From Nymphaea colorata (lineage: Eukaryota > Streptophyta > Magnoliopsida > Nymphaeales > Nymphaeaceae): a stretch of DNA of 64,000 nt. Positions 1-19,835 of the stretch are shown piece after piece (the stretch's first letter is position 1; each line of letters opens with the position of its first letter). The DNA is taken from assembly GCF_008831285.2 (NCBI RefSeq), contig NC_045142.1:5213501-5277500 (forward strand), written 5' to 3'. Made by a program: the position numbers and the translations under genes. The notes beneath the pieces are model-generated. The model searched no databases. It saw only the letters and a list, made by a program, of their open reading frames with translations, and had not been told where the DNA came from.

Positions 1-444
1 GGTGACATATGTGTGACGAAGAGCCCAATAGAGTGTGCCCGCACGACGAACTTGCTAGTCATATTGTTTAATAAATGTGTCTAGCTTAGGCTTGATTTAA
101 AACTCGAGTTATAAACATGTCTAGTTTGAGTTACAGGAGCTCCACTCAGCTCGGTTAATCATCTTAGATATTTTGGAGTTTTTTGAGAAATTCTAATACT
201 TTTTTTGTTATTTTTGCTTTCATTTAAAAAAAAAAAAATGAACCACGTGACACCTGCTTAAACAAAGGCGAGCATGAGCTTGAGCCAAACAATATGTGAC
301 ACGAGCCAGGCTCAAGCTGAACGACCAAGAACTCGTCTCGTAATGGTAAGCTTTGGGCTGACAAGGTAACCGAGGCGCGGCTTTGTTCTGTGTTTGACCA
401 GGAAGTTAGTCAAACAATCAAGTCAAGTGAAAGAAGACAAGTTG
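1..444. other. Gene-free AT-rich segment
   Basis: No convincing coding frame. It contains motifs of the GAGCTC / GAGCCAGGCTCAAGC type (about 148-156 and 270-330) that resemble the GAGCTCGAG-rich ends of the TIR element at 23022-24446, so part of it may be an old transposon fragment. Confidence 0.35.
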
Positions 445-1109
445 AAGGTACATAATCTCTTCTCACAGTTAATACTGACATTCAGTCCAGCAACAACCGC
501 GTCCTTTCATTTTCTCACGGAGTGACGTTGGCCGTGTAGACTGCGAGATTAATTCGGAAGCCATGGCACAAAGCCAGCTGTAGTCTTTACACCAGCCTCA
601 TAATCCCATTTTCTTTCTCTGAAGGAAGAAAGAAAGAAGAAGATACTGAAACATAAGGTTTGGTAACGGTGACTTTCAGCTTGACACCAACAGTTAATAC
701 TGAAACATAAGGTTTGGTATACATTTTTCATCAAACAAAATTTGGTAATTTAGGGTTTTAACTTTCAACCTGAGTGCCTTGGACATTGGAATAGCTTTCT
801 TGGCTTTGGCAGCTTTTGGATCATTAGTTTCCCATGAGTTTCAAACAAGTTGCTTTGTTTTCAAATCAGTATTAACTATTGGTGTCAAGCTGAAAGTCAC
901 CGTTACCAAACCTTATGTTTCAGTATCTTCTTCTTTCTTTCTTCCTCCAGAGAAAGAAAATGGGATTATGAGGCTGGTGTAAAGACTAAAGGCCATGGCT
1001 TCCGAATTAATGCAGTCTACATGGCCAACGTCACTTCGTGAGAAAATGAAAGGACGAGGTTGTTGCCCGACTGAATGCCAGTATTAACTCTGAGGAGATT
1101 ATGTACCTT
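445..1109. repeat. Foldback (long inverted-repeat) element
   Basis: The left arm (about 445-702) is the imperfect reverse complement of the right arm (about 868-1109). Both ends start AAGGTACATAATCTC when read inward. The arms share the blocks CTTTCATTTTCTCACG, GTGACGTTGGCC, ATTAATTCGGAAGCCATGG and GGTTTGGTAACGGTGACTTT. A spacer of about 165 bp separates them. This is the architecture of a foldback or MITE-type non-autonomous DNA transposon. No transposase is present and no clear target duplication was identified. Short open frames inside it are by-products of the palindrome. Confidence 0.75.
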
Positions 1110-3211
1110 GGCGCAAAACCAATATCTTATTTTCCACTTGCTATCTTTATTTTAATCAAATCCCGAAAATATCTTCCTTGATTAACCCTAATCTTTTGCC
1201 AAATCGCTATTTTGATTGTAATGGTAATCAAATTTAAATTCAAAGATACAAATAAATAAATAAATGCATCCAAAATTTTACATGTACTTGAATTCAGATG
1301 CATACCAACATCACGAATTCTAATGGATTGTGGATTTTTGTGTTAATTCCTGCTATTTGAATTTGGATCAAATATCAAATTACGTTAATATCTACAAGAC
1401 CAAGTTCTATCAGAAGGCAAGTTGCGCACTAGAAAGAGAGAAGCTCTTGCGGCAGTGAAATAGCGAAGTTAAATTCCCTCTCTCTTGAAGGCAAGTTGTT
1501 TGATTCCATGTTCCTCAAATTAGTTGTCCATTGGGAATGATTGGGTTCTATCAGGACTCAAAGTTAGACACTGTTCATACAGGAGTGTTTGAATGACCAT
1601 ATATATATATTATTCATGGACTTTAACTTCTTCTTTCTTTCTTCCTCCAGAAATTTAAACTCCAGACCATCTCATGTGGGCCGGGGGCTGATGTACTTCT
1701 GTGTGAGGGAACAGTGTCCTAGGTAAGCCTATATATATATATACACCCACACACAGAGACACACACGCACGCACACACACAACCAGACCAATATTTCTGA
1801 CGCACACACAGGTATAGTGGCATGCTTCAGATATTTCCTCCTTCGTTTTGAATGTCAAGAAATAGTTTGAATGAATTTTATCAGAAAAAGAAAAAGAACT
1901 GGACTTTAACTATCAAGTTTCTGGTCTTATATGGACACATTGCTTAAGAAACATGAGACATTGAAATCTTGGTTTTGTACATAATTTTATCTAAACGCTT
2001 CCTCTATTTCTTGTTGGAAAGGAGCTTAAGATGTGAGCTAGGGTACTTGAAATGCAGAACGCCCTATAGTTATAGGGAAGAGATTTTCTTGCAAGACAAG
2101 TCAAAAAGTGAAAGATAATTCTAAGAGCACTAAGTCCGACTCCTTCCACCACATTAAGAAGAAAAGAGCCGTGATGGACTAGAGCATTAACGTTGGCAAT
2201 AGATGGAGCAATCCAGACAGAAATGGCAGTCCGGGTCATGGTCTATTAGATCGGTTCCTTCCAAATGTTTGGAAAATTGCGGGCTAGGATTTTGAAAGTG
2301 GATCTGAAATCGCCACCATCTATTTTATCGAAGACCGGTCATTATTGAGAAAAGGTGGACAAACTTTTCTCCGTGTGTCCCCCAGCAGGTTTGGCGTTCG
2401 AACATATGACCAAAGTCAATTGCAGTTCCCTTGTTCGTTGCGCTACCAAAATTTCTGTAATATATCGGGTCATTAATTGGTTCATGAACTGATTTTATCG
2501 GCTGGTTTGAGTCGTTTGATGTGGGCGAGGGAAGGAACATGGCCTCCTCGGTGTCCTCACGCAACTTCGTTAGGTTACACTGGAGACAAACTTGGAGAAA
2601 AGTTTGTAGATACAGTAATTTAATGGAATCAGCTAAATCCAGTCGGAGGTACAATTATGTATATTACAATTATTTAGATATTCATCTTGTTTGCTATACA
2701 TTCACAATATGAAAAATTTTCTGAGAATATCAAAAAAGAAAGCGATGCCATTTTCTCAATATTCCATCAAATGTATGATTAGGAATACTTATGTGGCTGC
2801 AAATTAATCACGCTACGAAGGCATAAAAAAAATTGCAATTGCATGCAAAGCTCATTTCGTCAATAAGGGTATAAAGCTCAATCATTTTCGATTTGGTTAT
2901 TTGGATTTCATAAACCGAATATGTAAATATTCGATAAGTGTGATGTAATAAATAATACATCAAACTTTCAAGGAGGCGGTGCAAGAAAGGGAAATATGAG
3001 GTCAAGCGTCTCAAAAAAATCTCGCTGCTTGGGTGACCGTCATCTATGAACCGATAGACTTGCAATTAAAATCTAACAACACAAAACTGACAACTTATAG
3101 AATATGAACGCTAATCTACCGGAGAAAAAATAATCAACGTATGCATAATCTAATGACGGACTCACCAAGTCCAAACAAACAAAAAGCAAAACATAAGATC
3201 ACTATCAAGTC
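1110..3211. other. Gene-free intergenic DNA
   Basis: AT-rich sequence with a small AT/CA microsatellite (about 1729-1810). The open frames on both strands are short, lack splice-consistent neighbours and resemble no family I know. Nothing further seen. Confidence 0.4.
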
Positions 3212-3967
3212 TCATGAGACAAGTAAGCACGGTCAACTTCCCAAACATTGTTCAATGAATACATAAAAGTAGAAAAAAATGTTTGTTAAATCAAAAGAAG
3301 CTAAAACACCATAGGCGGACGATCGTCATTAACGGTGTCTGCCAAGATTGATGACCATGATCGCGTAAACCTACATACATGTGATCGCATGAACATAAAC
3401 CAATATTGCCACGCAGCAATTAGATCAAGAGTAATTACCACATGCGCATAGAGTTTCAGCGTAAGGCTATTGAAAAGAAAGTGCAGTGAAGAAGAAAAAT
3501 CTTTGAGAAAAATAAAAACGCAAATACTGGGAAACTCGTCTGCTTTACCCTACGTCCTTAATGCTTGAAAACACCTAAAGGCAGGAGCAAATCATGATAA
3601 AGGTCTCAAGAAATTTGAGTGCTCTGTGCCTCCTTTTAAGATCCATGCTGTCCCTTGAGGACGAAGGAGATGCAGAAGGTGAATCTCAATACACTGAACC
3701 TTGATGGAACATAAACAATGCAAAATGAAGGTTCAAAGGGAGAAAATAAAAATACTTATGCCATTCTATTGTATTGAATCACCTAACAGCATGACAGAGG
3801 TAGTTACACCACATCGGACCAGGGTGACAAGTTATATAACATCTCAATCGGATCCTTTATTTTAGGAGATGTTGCAATATTTCCATGATAGTCATTAATA
3901 AATTTTGGTAAAAAAATATTGTCGGTTTATATTAGCAAATTGGTTACCAAATTTATTATTGATAAAT
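3212..3967 (+). repeat. Dispersed repeat, copy 1 (partner 12131-12874)
   Basis: Starts TCATGAGA and ends TATTATTGATAAAT. It is collinear with 12131-12874 over about 750 bp, including the blocks GGCAGGAGCAAA, TTTGAGTGC and GATAGTCATT. The two copies differ by scattered substitutions and small indels. It has no open frame longer than chance and no terminal repeat that I could define, so its class (non-autonomous transposon or retroelement fragment) is unknown. Confidence 0.65.
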
Positions 3968-11112
<7,145 letters not shown>

Positions 11113-11551
11113 ACATCAACTACTGATAGTTAATAGAAATTGCATCTTATTAATATACTTATTCACCATAAGTGCTACGATAGGAAGTTGCATCATAGAT
11201 GTAGAATCTCAAAAGTGCATTTAACCAAGAATTTGTATGTCATTGTCCTCAGCGTTTGGATGACCGAAAATGACATGGTCTTTTGTTCCCAACGAGGATG
11301 CAAGGCCCATAGTAGCCACTCCATCTTCTACCATGATGGAGTGGCTACTGTGGATGATGGAGTGGCTACTGTGGGCCTTGCATCCTCGTTGCGAACAAAG
11401 AACAGTGTCATTTTAGGACAACGACATACGAATTCTCGGTCAAATGCACTTATGAAAATCTACATCTGTGATGCAACTTCCTATTGTAGCACTTTGGGTG
11501 AATAAGTATATTAATAAGATGTAATTTTTGTTAATTATCAGTAGTTGATGT
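11113..11551. repeat. Near-perfect foldback MITE
   Basis: The outer ends ACATCAACTACTGATAGTTA and TAATTATCAGTAGTTGATGT are inverted copies. The complementarity continues through TTAATATACTTATTCACC, GTGCTACGATAGGAAGTTGC, GAATTTGTATGTC and GCAAGGCCCA to a centre near 11330-11350, where the GGAGTGGCTACTG motif is itself duplicated. The total is about 440 bp with almost no spacer. The 121-aa open frame across it is a palindrome artefact. Single-arm or partial copies occur at about 17868-18100, 18830-19145, 19836-19990 and 21885-22030, so it belongs to a family within this window. Confidence 0.8.
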
Positions 11552-11599
11552 CATATAGAATCTCTGCTACACTGGGTTGAATTGGTAGATGTACTCGCT

Positions 11600-12120
11600 A
11601 GTGTGCGATTTATAGTCTTTTGAAAGCTACATGTTTCTTTCTAAATACCACTGTGGATTTATCATCCAAAAGTCTAACTACCACCACAGTCATCTTCATT
11701 TTCAACATGATACAAAAAGAATAGGCGTCAGAAGTCAGTTTCAAACAGAGAGGCGCAGGTGAGGAAACAAAATCATAAACGAGATAGAGCGTACCTGCTA
11801 TGTGCAACGAGAGGAGCGAGGTCAAGCTAGGAGGAATGGAGGGACTCACTGTACAGCTCCATTCTTTTTACATAACAACATTAAACCAGTTCATTTTTTC
11901 ATGTTTAAACAAAATCATCAGTGCAGTGTAATGCCGTGAGCCGTTAGATTGTGCTTGATCGAATGGCCCATATTAATCACAGGGTCAAATGGGAGGGAGA
12001 CACACAAAACCTCTTTTTTTGACGCCATTTTCCCCAACCCACTCTCTCCTCCTCACCTGACTTCTTCCCCCTGCCTTTACCCGTCGCCTCTTGCCCTTAC
12101 CTATCGCCTGTGCATCCTTG
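11600..12120. repeat. Composite repeat block (partner near 20040-20460)
   Basis: Shares GAGGAATGGAGG, TGCTTGATCGA(A/G)TGGCCCAT, GGGTCAAATGGG and GGGAGACACACAAA, in the same order, with the block at about 20110-20460. A shorter portion recurs at 19310-19400. The order foldback arm, then this block, is also seen near 19836-20460, so the two parts may form one larger mobile unit. Confidence 0.5.
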
Positions 12121-12130
12121 CTGATCAATA

Positions 12131-12874
12131 TCATGAGATATGTAAGTGCATGGTCAAGTTCTAAAAAATTGTTCAATGAGTACATAAAAGTGAACAAAAA
12201 TATATGTTAAATCAAATAAAGCTAAGCCACGATAGGCAGATGATCGTCATAACGGTGTCTGCGAAGATTCATGGCGATGATCGCGCAAACCTACATGCAT
12301 GTGATCACATGAACATAAACCAATATTGCCAAGCAGCAATACATAGAATTTCAGCGTAAGGTTATTGAAAAGAAAGTGCTGTAAAAAAGAAAAATCTTTG
12401 AGAAATTGAAAAACAAAAACAAAAATACTAGGGAACTCGTCTGCTTTATCCTACATCCTTAGTGCATGAAAACATCTAAAGGCAGGAGCAAAATCATGAT
12501 CAAGGTCTCAAGAAATTTGAGTGCACTGTGCCTCCTTTTCAGGTTCATGTTGTCCCGTGAAGACGAATGAGATGCAGATGGTGAATCTCAATAGACTACA
12601 AAGGATGAACGTTGATGGAACACAAACAATGCAAAATGAAGGTTCAAAGGGAGAAGATAAAAATACTTGTCATTCTATGTATTGAATCACCTAATTGCAT
12701 GAGAGAGGTGTTCACACCATATCAAACCAGGGTGACAAGTTATATAAATCTCAATCGGCTCCTTTATTTTAGGAGATGTAGCAATATTTCCATGATAGTC
12801 ATTGACAAATTTTGGTAAAAAAATATTGTCGGTTTATATTAGCAAATTGGTTACCAAATTTATTATTGATAAAT
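12131..12874 (+). repeat. Dispersed repeat, copy 2 (partner 3212-3967)
   Basis: Direct-orientation copy of 3212-3967, with the same terminal words and the same internal block order. The divergence is visible but modest. Confidence 0.65.
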
Positions 12875-14458
12875 CCGATCCAAATTTGATCTGATGCCAT
12901 TTTTTAAATCTGAGTTAATCCGATTGCTTAATTGTGATATTAAGTGTTTTCTTTTCCACATCCGACTTTTTTGGAACAGTTCAAACGAATATAAGATCCA
13001 AATTCAATGTATGGAAATCCCTACAACCAACGGCATTTCTAACACCAGAGAAGACCTGAACCGTTTGCTTCCTTTGGAATTACTTAGGGATCACCATGGC
13101 CATAGTGAGGCAAGACACTTGAAACGGTGATCTAGGTTAAGGCAATGCTCCTCGCATGTTCCTAGTCAACTCTAGGAGAGAGAGAGTCCATTCCAAACGA
13201 ATGAAGCTGAGAGAAATAAATTTAGAAAAATAAATGAAAACACCCAAATATCAAGTCCCCAGCTCTCGATTTTGCGTTATGTAAATATGTGGTATGGAGA
13301 CATACACAAACCGGGTCAGAGCCAAGTCCAGGTCGTTCAATCTATGCTCGGTTGCAAGATGAACAAAGTTGACATAAAGAGCAGAAAACGAGAAGAAAAA
13401 TTAGTCTTTGTAATTGGGTATGTAAGTAAATGCTTATTTTTTTTAAAAATAAGGTACGCAAAGATTCCAACCAAGTGAAGAAATTTCAGTCCAAATTCAA
13501 ACCAGCTAAAATGTTAATCACAAAGTTTTATAAAATACAACTGTCCTTCTATTAAAAGAATAAAATACCAGTTGCGGAGCCAGAATTAGTTTTGACATTT
13601 GAGGTACCGTTTATAAATTTTGCATCCCTTAAAGGTCACCAATAAATAATGTATATATATATATATACAACCAAATAATTGAAGACACCTTATGAAAATA
13701 AACGAACTTTATAAGGCTGGGGTGAGCAACTACCCAAGCCAGCGCATACGTAGCTTGGCTACTAACTAGGTGATGATAGGTATGTCAACGGCGGATCAGA
13801 TTTGAATCAAATACATTTTTTTTCACCAAATCCTCTTTTTCACATATTTATATAGCTGAATTCGAAATTGGATTAGAATATGAATAAATACAAGTCATAT
13901 ATGAATGTGATTTCACAATCCGAATTCAATCCTAATTCAATTTTAGATTCATATCTGAATCTGAATTTCGAGCCTAATGAGGCCAATTATAGGATATTTA
14001 TTTAAAATTTAAAACCGATCTGAATCCAAAAATGATAGGATAATTATATATACCTGAATTCAAATCTGATTTGATTTCTTTATCGAATATTAAATTTTTT
14101 CCATACCTGATTTGAATAGGTTGTAGCACCCTGAATAATAACTATTTTTAATTATGAAAAAATAATTTTTAGCAAGTTAAAGGGTGGAATTTGGGTTCTA
14201 TACAGTTGAACTAGTAATCCTCTGTCGGTTATTCAAGTCAAACATATAGTAATGGAGATTTTCCTTATACAGTTTATGAAGAAGTCCCATCTATTGCTTC
14301 AAGCACAATTTTCAGGCTTCGTTTCCATCCTTCATTGTAAGAAGTTATGAACTTGTGGTCATTTCCATCTATGCTGGCACTAATCCAGTCTGCCGCAGGG
14401 CCCATCGGAGATATAATCCAGGAATAAACATGGACTATAGTCTATGTTCACATGACTT
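12875..14458. other. Gene-free intergenic DNA with transposon-like words
   Basis: No gene seen. A GCGGAGCCAGAA word (about 13575), common near plant DNA-transposon and retroelement remnants, occurs here and again at 15274. An AT tract lies at about 13650-13669. Confidence 0.35.
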
Positions 14459-16413
14459 TAATCCGTTGTACACAATTTTAAAAAGAAAAGGTGGACATAT
14501 ACTTTAATCCATTATTTTACGTGCAGTTTTTTTTATATAACTTCATCTATGTGATAATCTCATGAAATTGCAAAGCTACCTGAATTTAAAATAAATATTT
14601 ATTTGAATTTCATACAAAATTAAAAATCATGACTTTATATAACGTGACAAAAGTAGATGAATAGTTTCAAATTCCTTGTGAAATTCGATCTACGCATCAG
14701 AATTTTGTAATATTTTCCCCTTAATGGTACACATATTGGCCTTCTACATCGTTACATACTTTAAATTATACATATACAATAGCATTACCTGATGAAACCA
14801 TCGACATCATCTAAGAATAGACAAATATATATAAGTTCTCAGATGCAACTGGACTTGGATTAGTTTATTCCAAACCTGGAGTAACGACACCCAGATATTG
14901 ACATTCTACATCAATACATACTTTAAATTATATATATACAATAACATCACATGATGAAACCATCGACATCATCTAACAAAGACAAATATAAGTTCTAAAT
15001 TAAGACGCATAGCAGCATATAGACTTGGGTTAGTTGATTCTTTTGACCTAGAGAAACCCAGATAAAACTTCACAGCAGAGTACCCCGTCTCCCTGTGCTT
15101 GTTATGTCATGCGCAAGAGGAGGTGATGCCCATGCTACTTGACCAAATGCCCAGCTGCCTGCCGGCCGCTAACCAAAGCTGGTATGCCAAGACCGCTCAG
15201 TGCTCAGTGCTGACTTGGCATGGTGGCTCTCCATGCAAAATAAACAATAAGTCGACTAGCAGAATCAGGGGCGGAGCCAGAATTTTTTTTAGGGTCAGGC
15301 CAAACGATTTACGGGCCGGGCCAGGGTCGAGCCAAGTTTTTCTATAGTCGGGCCAAACAATAATCGTTATTTGTGTTTTTTCCCCCTTTCATGTCCTGTT
15401 TTACATTCTTTCTTGGTTCTTCATAGTATAGTATGGGCGTTTACCATGGATTAAAAAGAGGGAAAATCATGTTTCTCACTGCGGCAGCTTGGTACCAGAG
15501 CCTTGGTTTGTCTTTCTTGATCGCAATGGCATATAATTCAAGGAAAAGTTTTGCGGGCCAACAGGAAAATATTGTGTAACATGATAATTTTTTTGTCAGA
15601 TTCACCAGGACGATGAACTCAATCAGGGCAAAGTTGCTGCAAATCGGCAAAAGTTTCCCAAAAGGACGAAAAGAACATCTCAGCCGATTGAAACCATCAT
15701 TAGTATCAAATCTATCAGCTGAAAACACGGCAGAAGAGATGGAGCATTAGATCTAGTAGATACAGAAGCCCGTCCGATGCATATATTTTTCATGACGACG
15801 GAACAATTTTTTGAAGCTCTGACACTTTTTTACCGTCAGTGATTTCTTTATTGACCGTGAGTAATGTGTCCGTGAGTAATGTGGGAGTCACAGTTTGCTT
15901 TAGTGATGATTTTTACCATGATCAGGCTCATGGTATTCTAAGGCGATTCACTGACAGTCAAGAAGCATCGAAATCGATGGATTTATGGTGGCAGTCAATA
16001 GTCAAGCAAAGGGTGTCTGAAGGGTCTTTCAACATTCCCAAAACCAATAGCTGAATCTGGCCACTAAAGGTTGCAGAAAGATGCTGGGCGCGGGGCGTTA
16101 GTAGCCTGTGCCTCTTGCTTTCCCTGCCTGAGGAAGTGAGTTGGGTGCGCCCTTAGGCGCACACAACCCATATATATGCGGTAAGAGCAGAGAGGATATT
16201 TTGGTAAGTTTTTAAGAAATTTCTTTTTTATTTTTTTTCTGATTTTCATTTTTGTTTTTACAAAAAGTTTTCCTTTTTTTTTGTAAATTAAAGGTATTTT
16301 TGTCATTAACTATGCTCACTAAAATTTTGTATGACTCACATAACCAGGTTGGCAAATCCAGCCTGAATGTACCTCAAACTTAAGGCGAGCCACTTCGCTT
16401 GTTTAGGACCCAG
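14459..16413 (+). mobile_element. Retroelement-like repeat R1, copy 1
   Basis: Collinear with 34154-35983. A motif TGGTACCAGAGCC at about 15490 resembles the initiator-tRNA-Met primer-binding site of plant LTR retroelements (usual form TGGTATCAGAGC). A short frame follows, beginning M-A-Y-N-S-R-K-S-F-A-G-Q-Q, reminiscent of a copia gag start, and it soon hits a stop. The segment 15263-15350, carrying GGGGCGGAGCCAGAA, replaces the roughly 200 bp with a TATA-like motif found in copy 2. About 250 bp near 15850-16100 is also specific to this copy. I could not find paired LTRs, so its classification is tentative. Confidence 0.5.
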
Positions 16414-16997
16414 CCAATCTAGTTTATACGTCGCACGTACAACCAAATTTGTATTGGAATGGTTGGGCTTTTTCGACCAAAGGTTATATGTGAATGTCAT
16501 CCATAAAAATGGTGTCATTTTCCTTTTCCATTTTATCCTTACTAGGGGTCACTCTTTTAGTAGTTGAACATGGGGTTTGCATAGTCATGGTTCATGAAGG
16601 TTTTATAGTACACAATGTTCAATATGTCCTGATTTTGGAGCAAGGGATTGGGCATGGTTGATTGGACAGCCAATGGTGGAAAGCCAATCCCTAATTCCAT
16701 TCCTACAGGCAACCCCTAGTGCACCGTTAGCACGCCAACACCACCCTTCATGTTAACTGTGACACATAATAAGTATTTTTTGTTTTATGTGATTTTATTT
16801 GTTGTTTTGCATGGGAGGCCATTTTTGTCTTTCTCTAAAAAGTAATTTTCCAACCATTTCGTTTCCATGCTTATAGGTTTTTTTTTTTTTCAACTTTTTT
16901 GTTAAGAGCTGCACTATCTTCATCGTTAAGGTCGGCCTCCATGCAAGTCAATGCATCCTTATAATGGGGACGTAGCCTCTCATTCCTTACCAGCAGG
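16414..16997. other. Gene-free intergenic DNA
   Basis: Nothing recognised. Short unsupported frames only. Confidence 0.4.
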
Positions 16998-17294
16998 TAG
17001 GGCTGGGCCCTGGGTCTGGGTCGGGGAGCTGGTGGGGGCTTGGGACTAGGCCCAGTTTGGGCCTAGCCCCATTCGTTCGTTAAGAATTAAAAAATATATT
17101 TTTTTAATTTTTTATTTTAATAATATATATTTATTACTAATAAATATATTTATATTTAAAAAATTATTTTATAATTAAAAAATATTATTTTATTATAACC
17201 GAAAAGGGCCAGTCGAGCCTGGACCTGGGTTTTAGATATCGGGCCGTTCCCGACCCGCTTTTACCGGGCCGGGTGGGCCTGATGCCCACCTCTA
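16998..17294. mobile_element. hAT-like non-autonomous element
   Basis: The left end reads TAGGGCTGGGCCCTGGGTC. The right end, read inward on the opposite strand, is TAGAGGTGGGCATCAGGCCC. These are imperfect terminal inverted repeats of the TAGGGRTGGGC type often seen in small hAT-family elements. GC-rich ends enclose a very AT-rich core (17090-17195). The flanking 8-mers are only partly similar, so no clean target duplication can be claimed. Confidence 0.5.
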
Positions 17295-18749
17295 CCAATA
17301 GAGGCAGAGGGAAAGGGGGGTTCGCATGGGCTTGGCCGCACCTTAAATATTTTTTTTTAATTTAGATGTAAATTTTAGAAAATTTTATTTGTTTTATATA
17401 AAATTTTTAAAATTGATATTTCAACCGTGTCAAAATTTAGAAACTTTAACTTCACCCTTCTATCCGGTATGGTTGTTTTGTAAAAAGTTTCTTATTAACA
17501 TGGTGGACCTACCTTGCCTGCTTGGTTTTGCAAAAAAGTTTCTTCTTATGGTAGACCTACCTTGTTTGCCTCTTACAGTCCGACAACGTTTATCTGATCA
17601 CATGCCAGATAATTGAAATGATACATATGGTACTACACATTTTAATCTATTGCGATTCCATTTACTAAATGGAGATGTACTCTTCTTGTAGGTGAAGTGA
17701 TAGCTTGACGCCGCTATAATGCATTAGATGGAAACACATATGTGTATGTAGAGAGAGAAAGAGAGAGAGTTACATCAACTATTGACAATCAATATAAATT
17801 ACATCATACTAGTATGATTTACTCACCTTAATTGCTACGATTGAAGCTATAGCATATTAAGAGATATTCCACACCACATCAACTACTAATAATTAACAGA
17901 AATTACATCTTATTAATATACTTACTCACCCTAAGTGCTACGATAGAAAGTTGCATGACCAGTATAGATTCTCATAAGTGCATTTGATCGAGAATTTGTA
18001 TGATGTCATCCACGGCATTTGAATGACCGAAAATGACATGGTCTTTTGTTCACAGCAAGGATGCAAGGCCCACAGCAGCCACTCCATCATGGCAGAAGAT
18101 GCCAATGTTCAGGAAGGGAGCCAAGGGGGGTCATCATGGGCCCTAACCCCACCTTAATTTTTTTTTTAAATTTACATGTAAATTTTTTAAAATTTTATTT
18201 GTCCAATATAAAAATTATGAAAAATGATATTTCGGCTTATATCAAAATTTACAAACTTTAATTCGGCTCCTTCATGAAAAAATTATAGCTCCACTCCTGG
18301 ATCCAGTAACCTTGAGTGCTTGATTTTGACAAAGAATTTCTTCTTTGATATGGCGGACCTACCTTGCCTGCCTCCTACAGTCCGATCAGACGCATATGAT
18401 CACATGCCCACATCATTGAAACGATAGAGAAGGTACTTCACATTTTAGTGTACTTTAATTCATTTACTAAATGCTTCTTGTAGGTGAATTGATGACGACA
18501 TCGTTGAGATAGCCTAGCTAGATGGCGCTATAATGCATTCGATGGAAACAAACACACATAGGGGTAGAGGTAGAAATTTTTTTGTTGCAGGAGCAAAACA
18601 ATGATTTCAAAATGTTAACAGTGACCGAAATAAAAAATTTCAACTTATATATATATATATATATATATATAGATATATATATATTAAATTAAAATTTTAG
18701 ATTTAGATAAAATTTTTAAAGTTTTTAAAATTTGAGTGGGTGACAAGGC

Positions 18750-18822
<73 letters not shown>

Positions 18823-19309
18823 AAGTTACATCAACTATTGATAATCAAGATACATTACATCATACTAGCGTGCTACTATTGAAATTATATCATACTAAGA
18901 GAGATTCTGCACCACATCAACTACTTATAGTTAACAGAAATTACATATTATTAATGTACTTATTCACCCTAAGTGCTATGATGGGAAGTTGCATCAGAGA
19001 TGTAACTTCTCATTTGTGCATTTGACCAAGAATTTGTATGTCATCGTCCACGGCGTTTGGATGACCGAAAATGACACATTTCTTTGTTCCCAGCAAGGAT
19101 GCAAGGCCCATAGTAGCCACTCCATCATGGCAGAAGATGTCGATGTTCAGGGGCAGGGCCAGCATGGGCCTTGAACCCACCTTAAATTTTTTTTTTTAAT
19201 TTTCAGTTTGTATATTTTCCCCCCTAAAGGCAGCCACTCAAACAAGGGCCTGCATTATCATACTTGTGCTTTTAACCCCATCTAGAATGCTAACTAAAAC
19301 TTTAAAAAA
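17295..19309. repeat. Nested MITE fragments and microsatellites
   Basis: Contains arm fragments of the foldback family of 11113-11551 (about 17868-18100 and 18830-19145), AT/GA microsatellites (about 18641-18682 and 18757-18826) and two related stretches around 17510-17700 and 18340-18500. No gene seen. The open frames share the foldback arm translation and are artefacts. Confidence 0.5.
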
Positions 19310-19800
19310 AAATGTGAGACACACAAAACCTCTTTTACCACGCCATTGTCTCCAGCCCTCTCTCTCTCCCCTCCACTCCACCTAGACCTCTCCCCTCTAC
19401 TCTGGTCGGGCTCCGCCGCATAAAAGCTGGATTTGGGCCATTTCGATGCCCAAATTCTGAGTTCGGGACTTGGGCCCAGGCCGGTTACAATAAAAAAAAA
19501 TTATTTTTTTAAATATAAAATATTTTTTTATATAAAATAATTTTTACTAATAAAATATATATTTTTAATTTATTTTTATCTGGGAGTCCTATCGAGCCGA
19601 TTAGGACCCTTTTTTTGGGCCTGGCCCATTACAATAAGAATATTTTTTAAATATAAAATAAAAATAAAAAATATATATTTTTAATCCCGTTAGAATGATC
19701 CAGATCTATTTTTCTAGGCCTGGGCCTGATGGAGTCAAGTACTGGGGTACCCGTTGGGTACCTATTCCAATATCATTTCATTTTCAAATATGACATATCC
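19310..19800. repeat. GC-rich/AT-core repeat, copy 1
   Basis: GAGACACACAAA, CTCTCTCTCCCCTC and CTGGTCGGGCTCC, followed by GGGCCATTTCGATGC and an AT-rich core, recur in order at about 20363-20690. The alternation of GGGCC-rich words with AT tracts resembles the element at 16998-17294. Confidence 0.45.
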
Positions 19801-19835
19801 AATCTTTTACCCGATCAAAGGAAACAGCCAAAAGT

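Noticed and set aside
11140-11505. 121-codon frame at 11140-11505
   Set aside because: Reads through a near-perfect palindrome; the related frames at 18989-19174 and 18046-18261 translate arm fragments of the same MITE.
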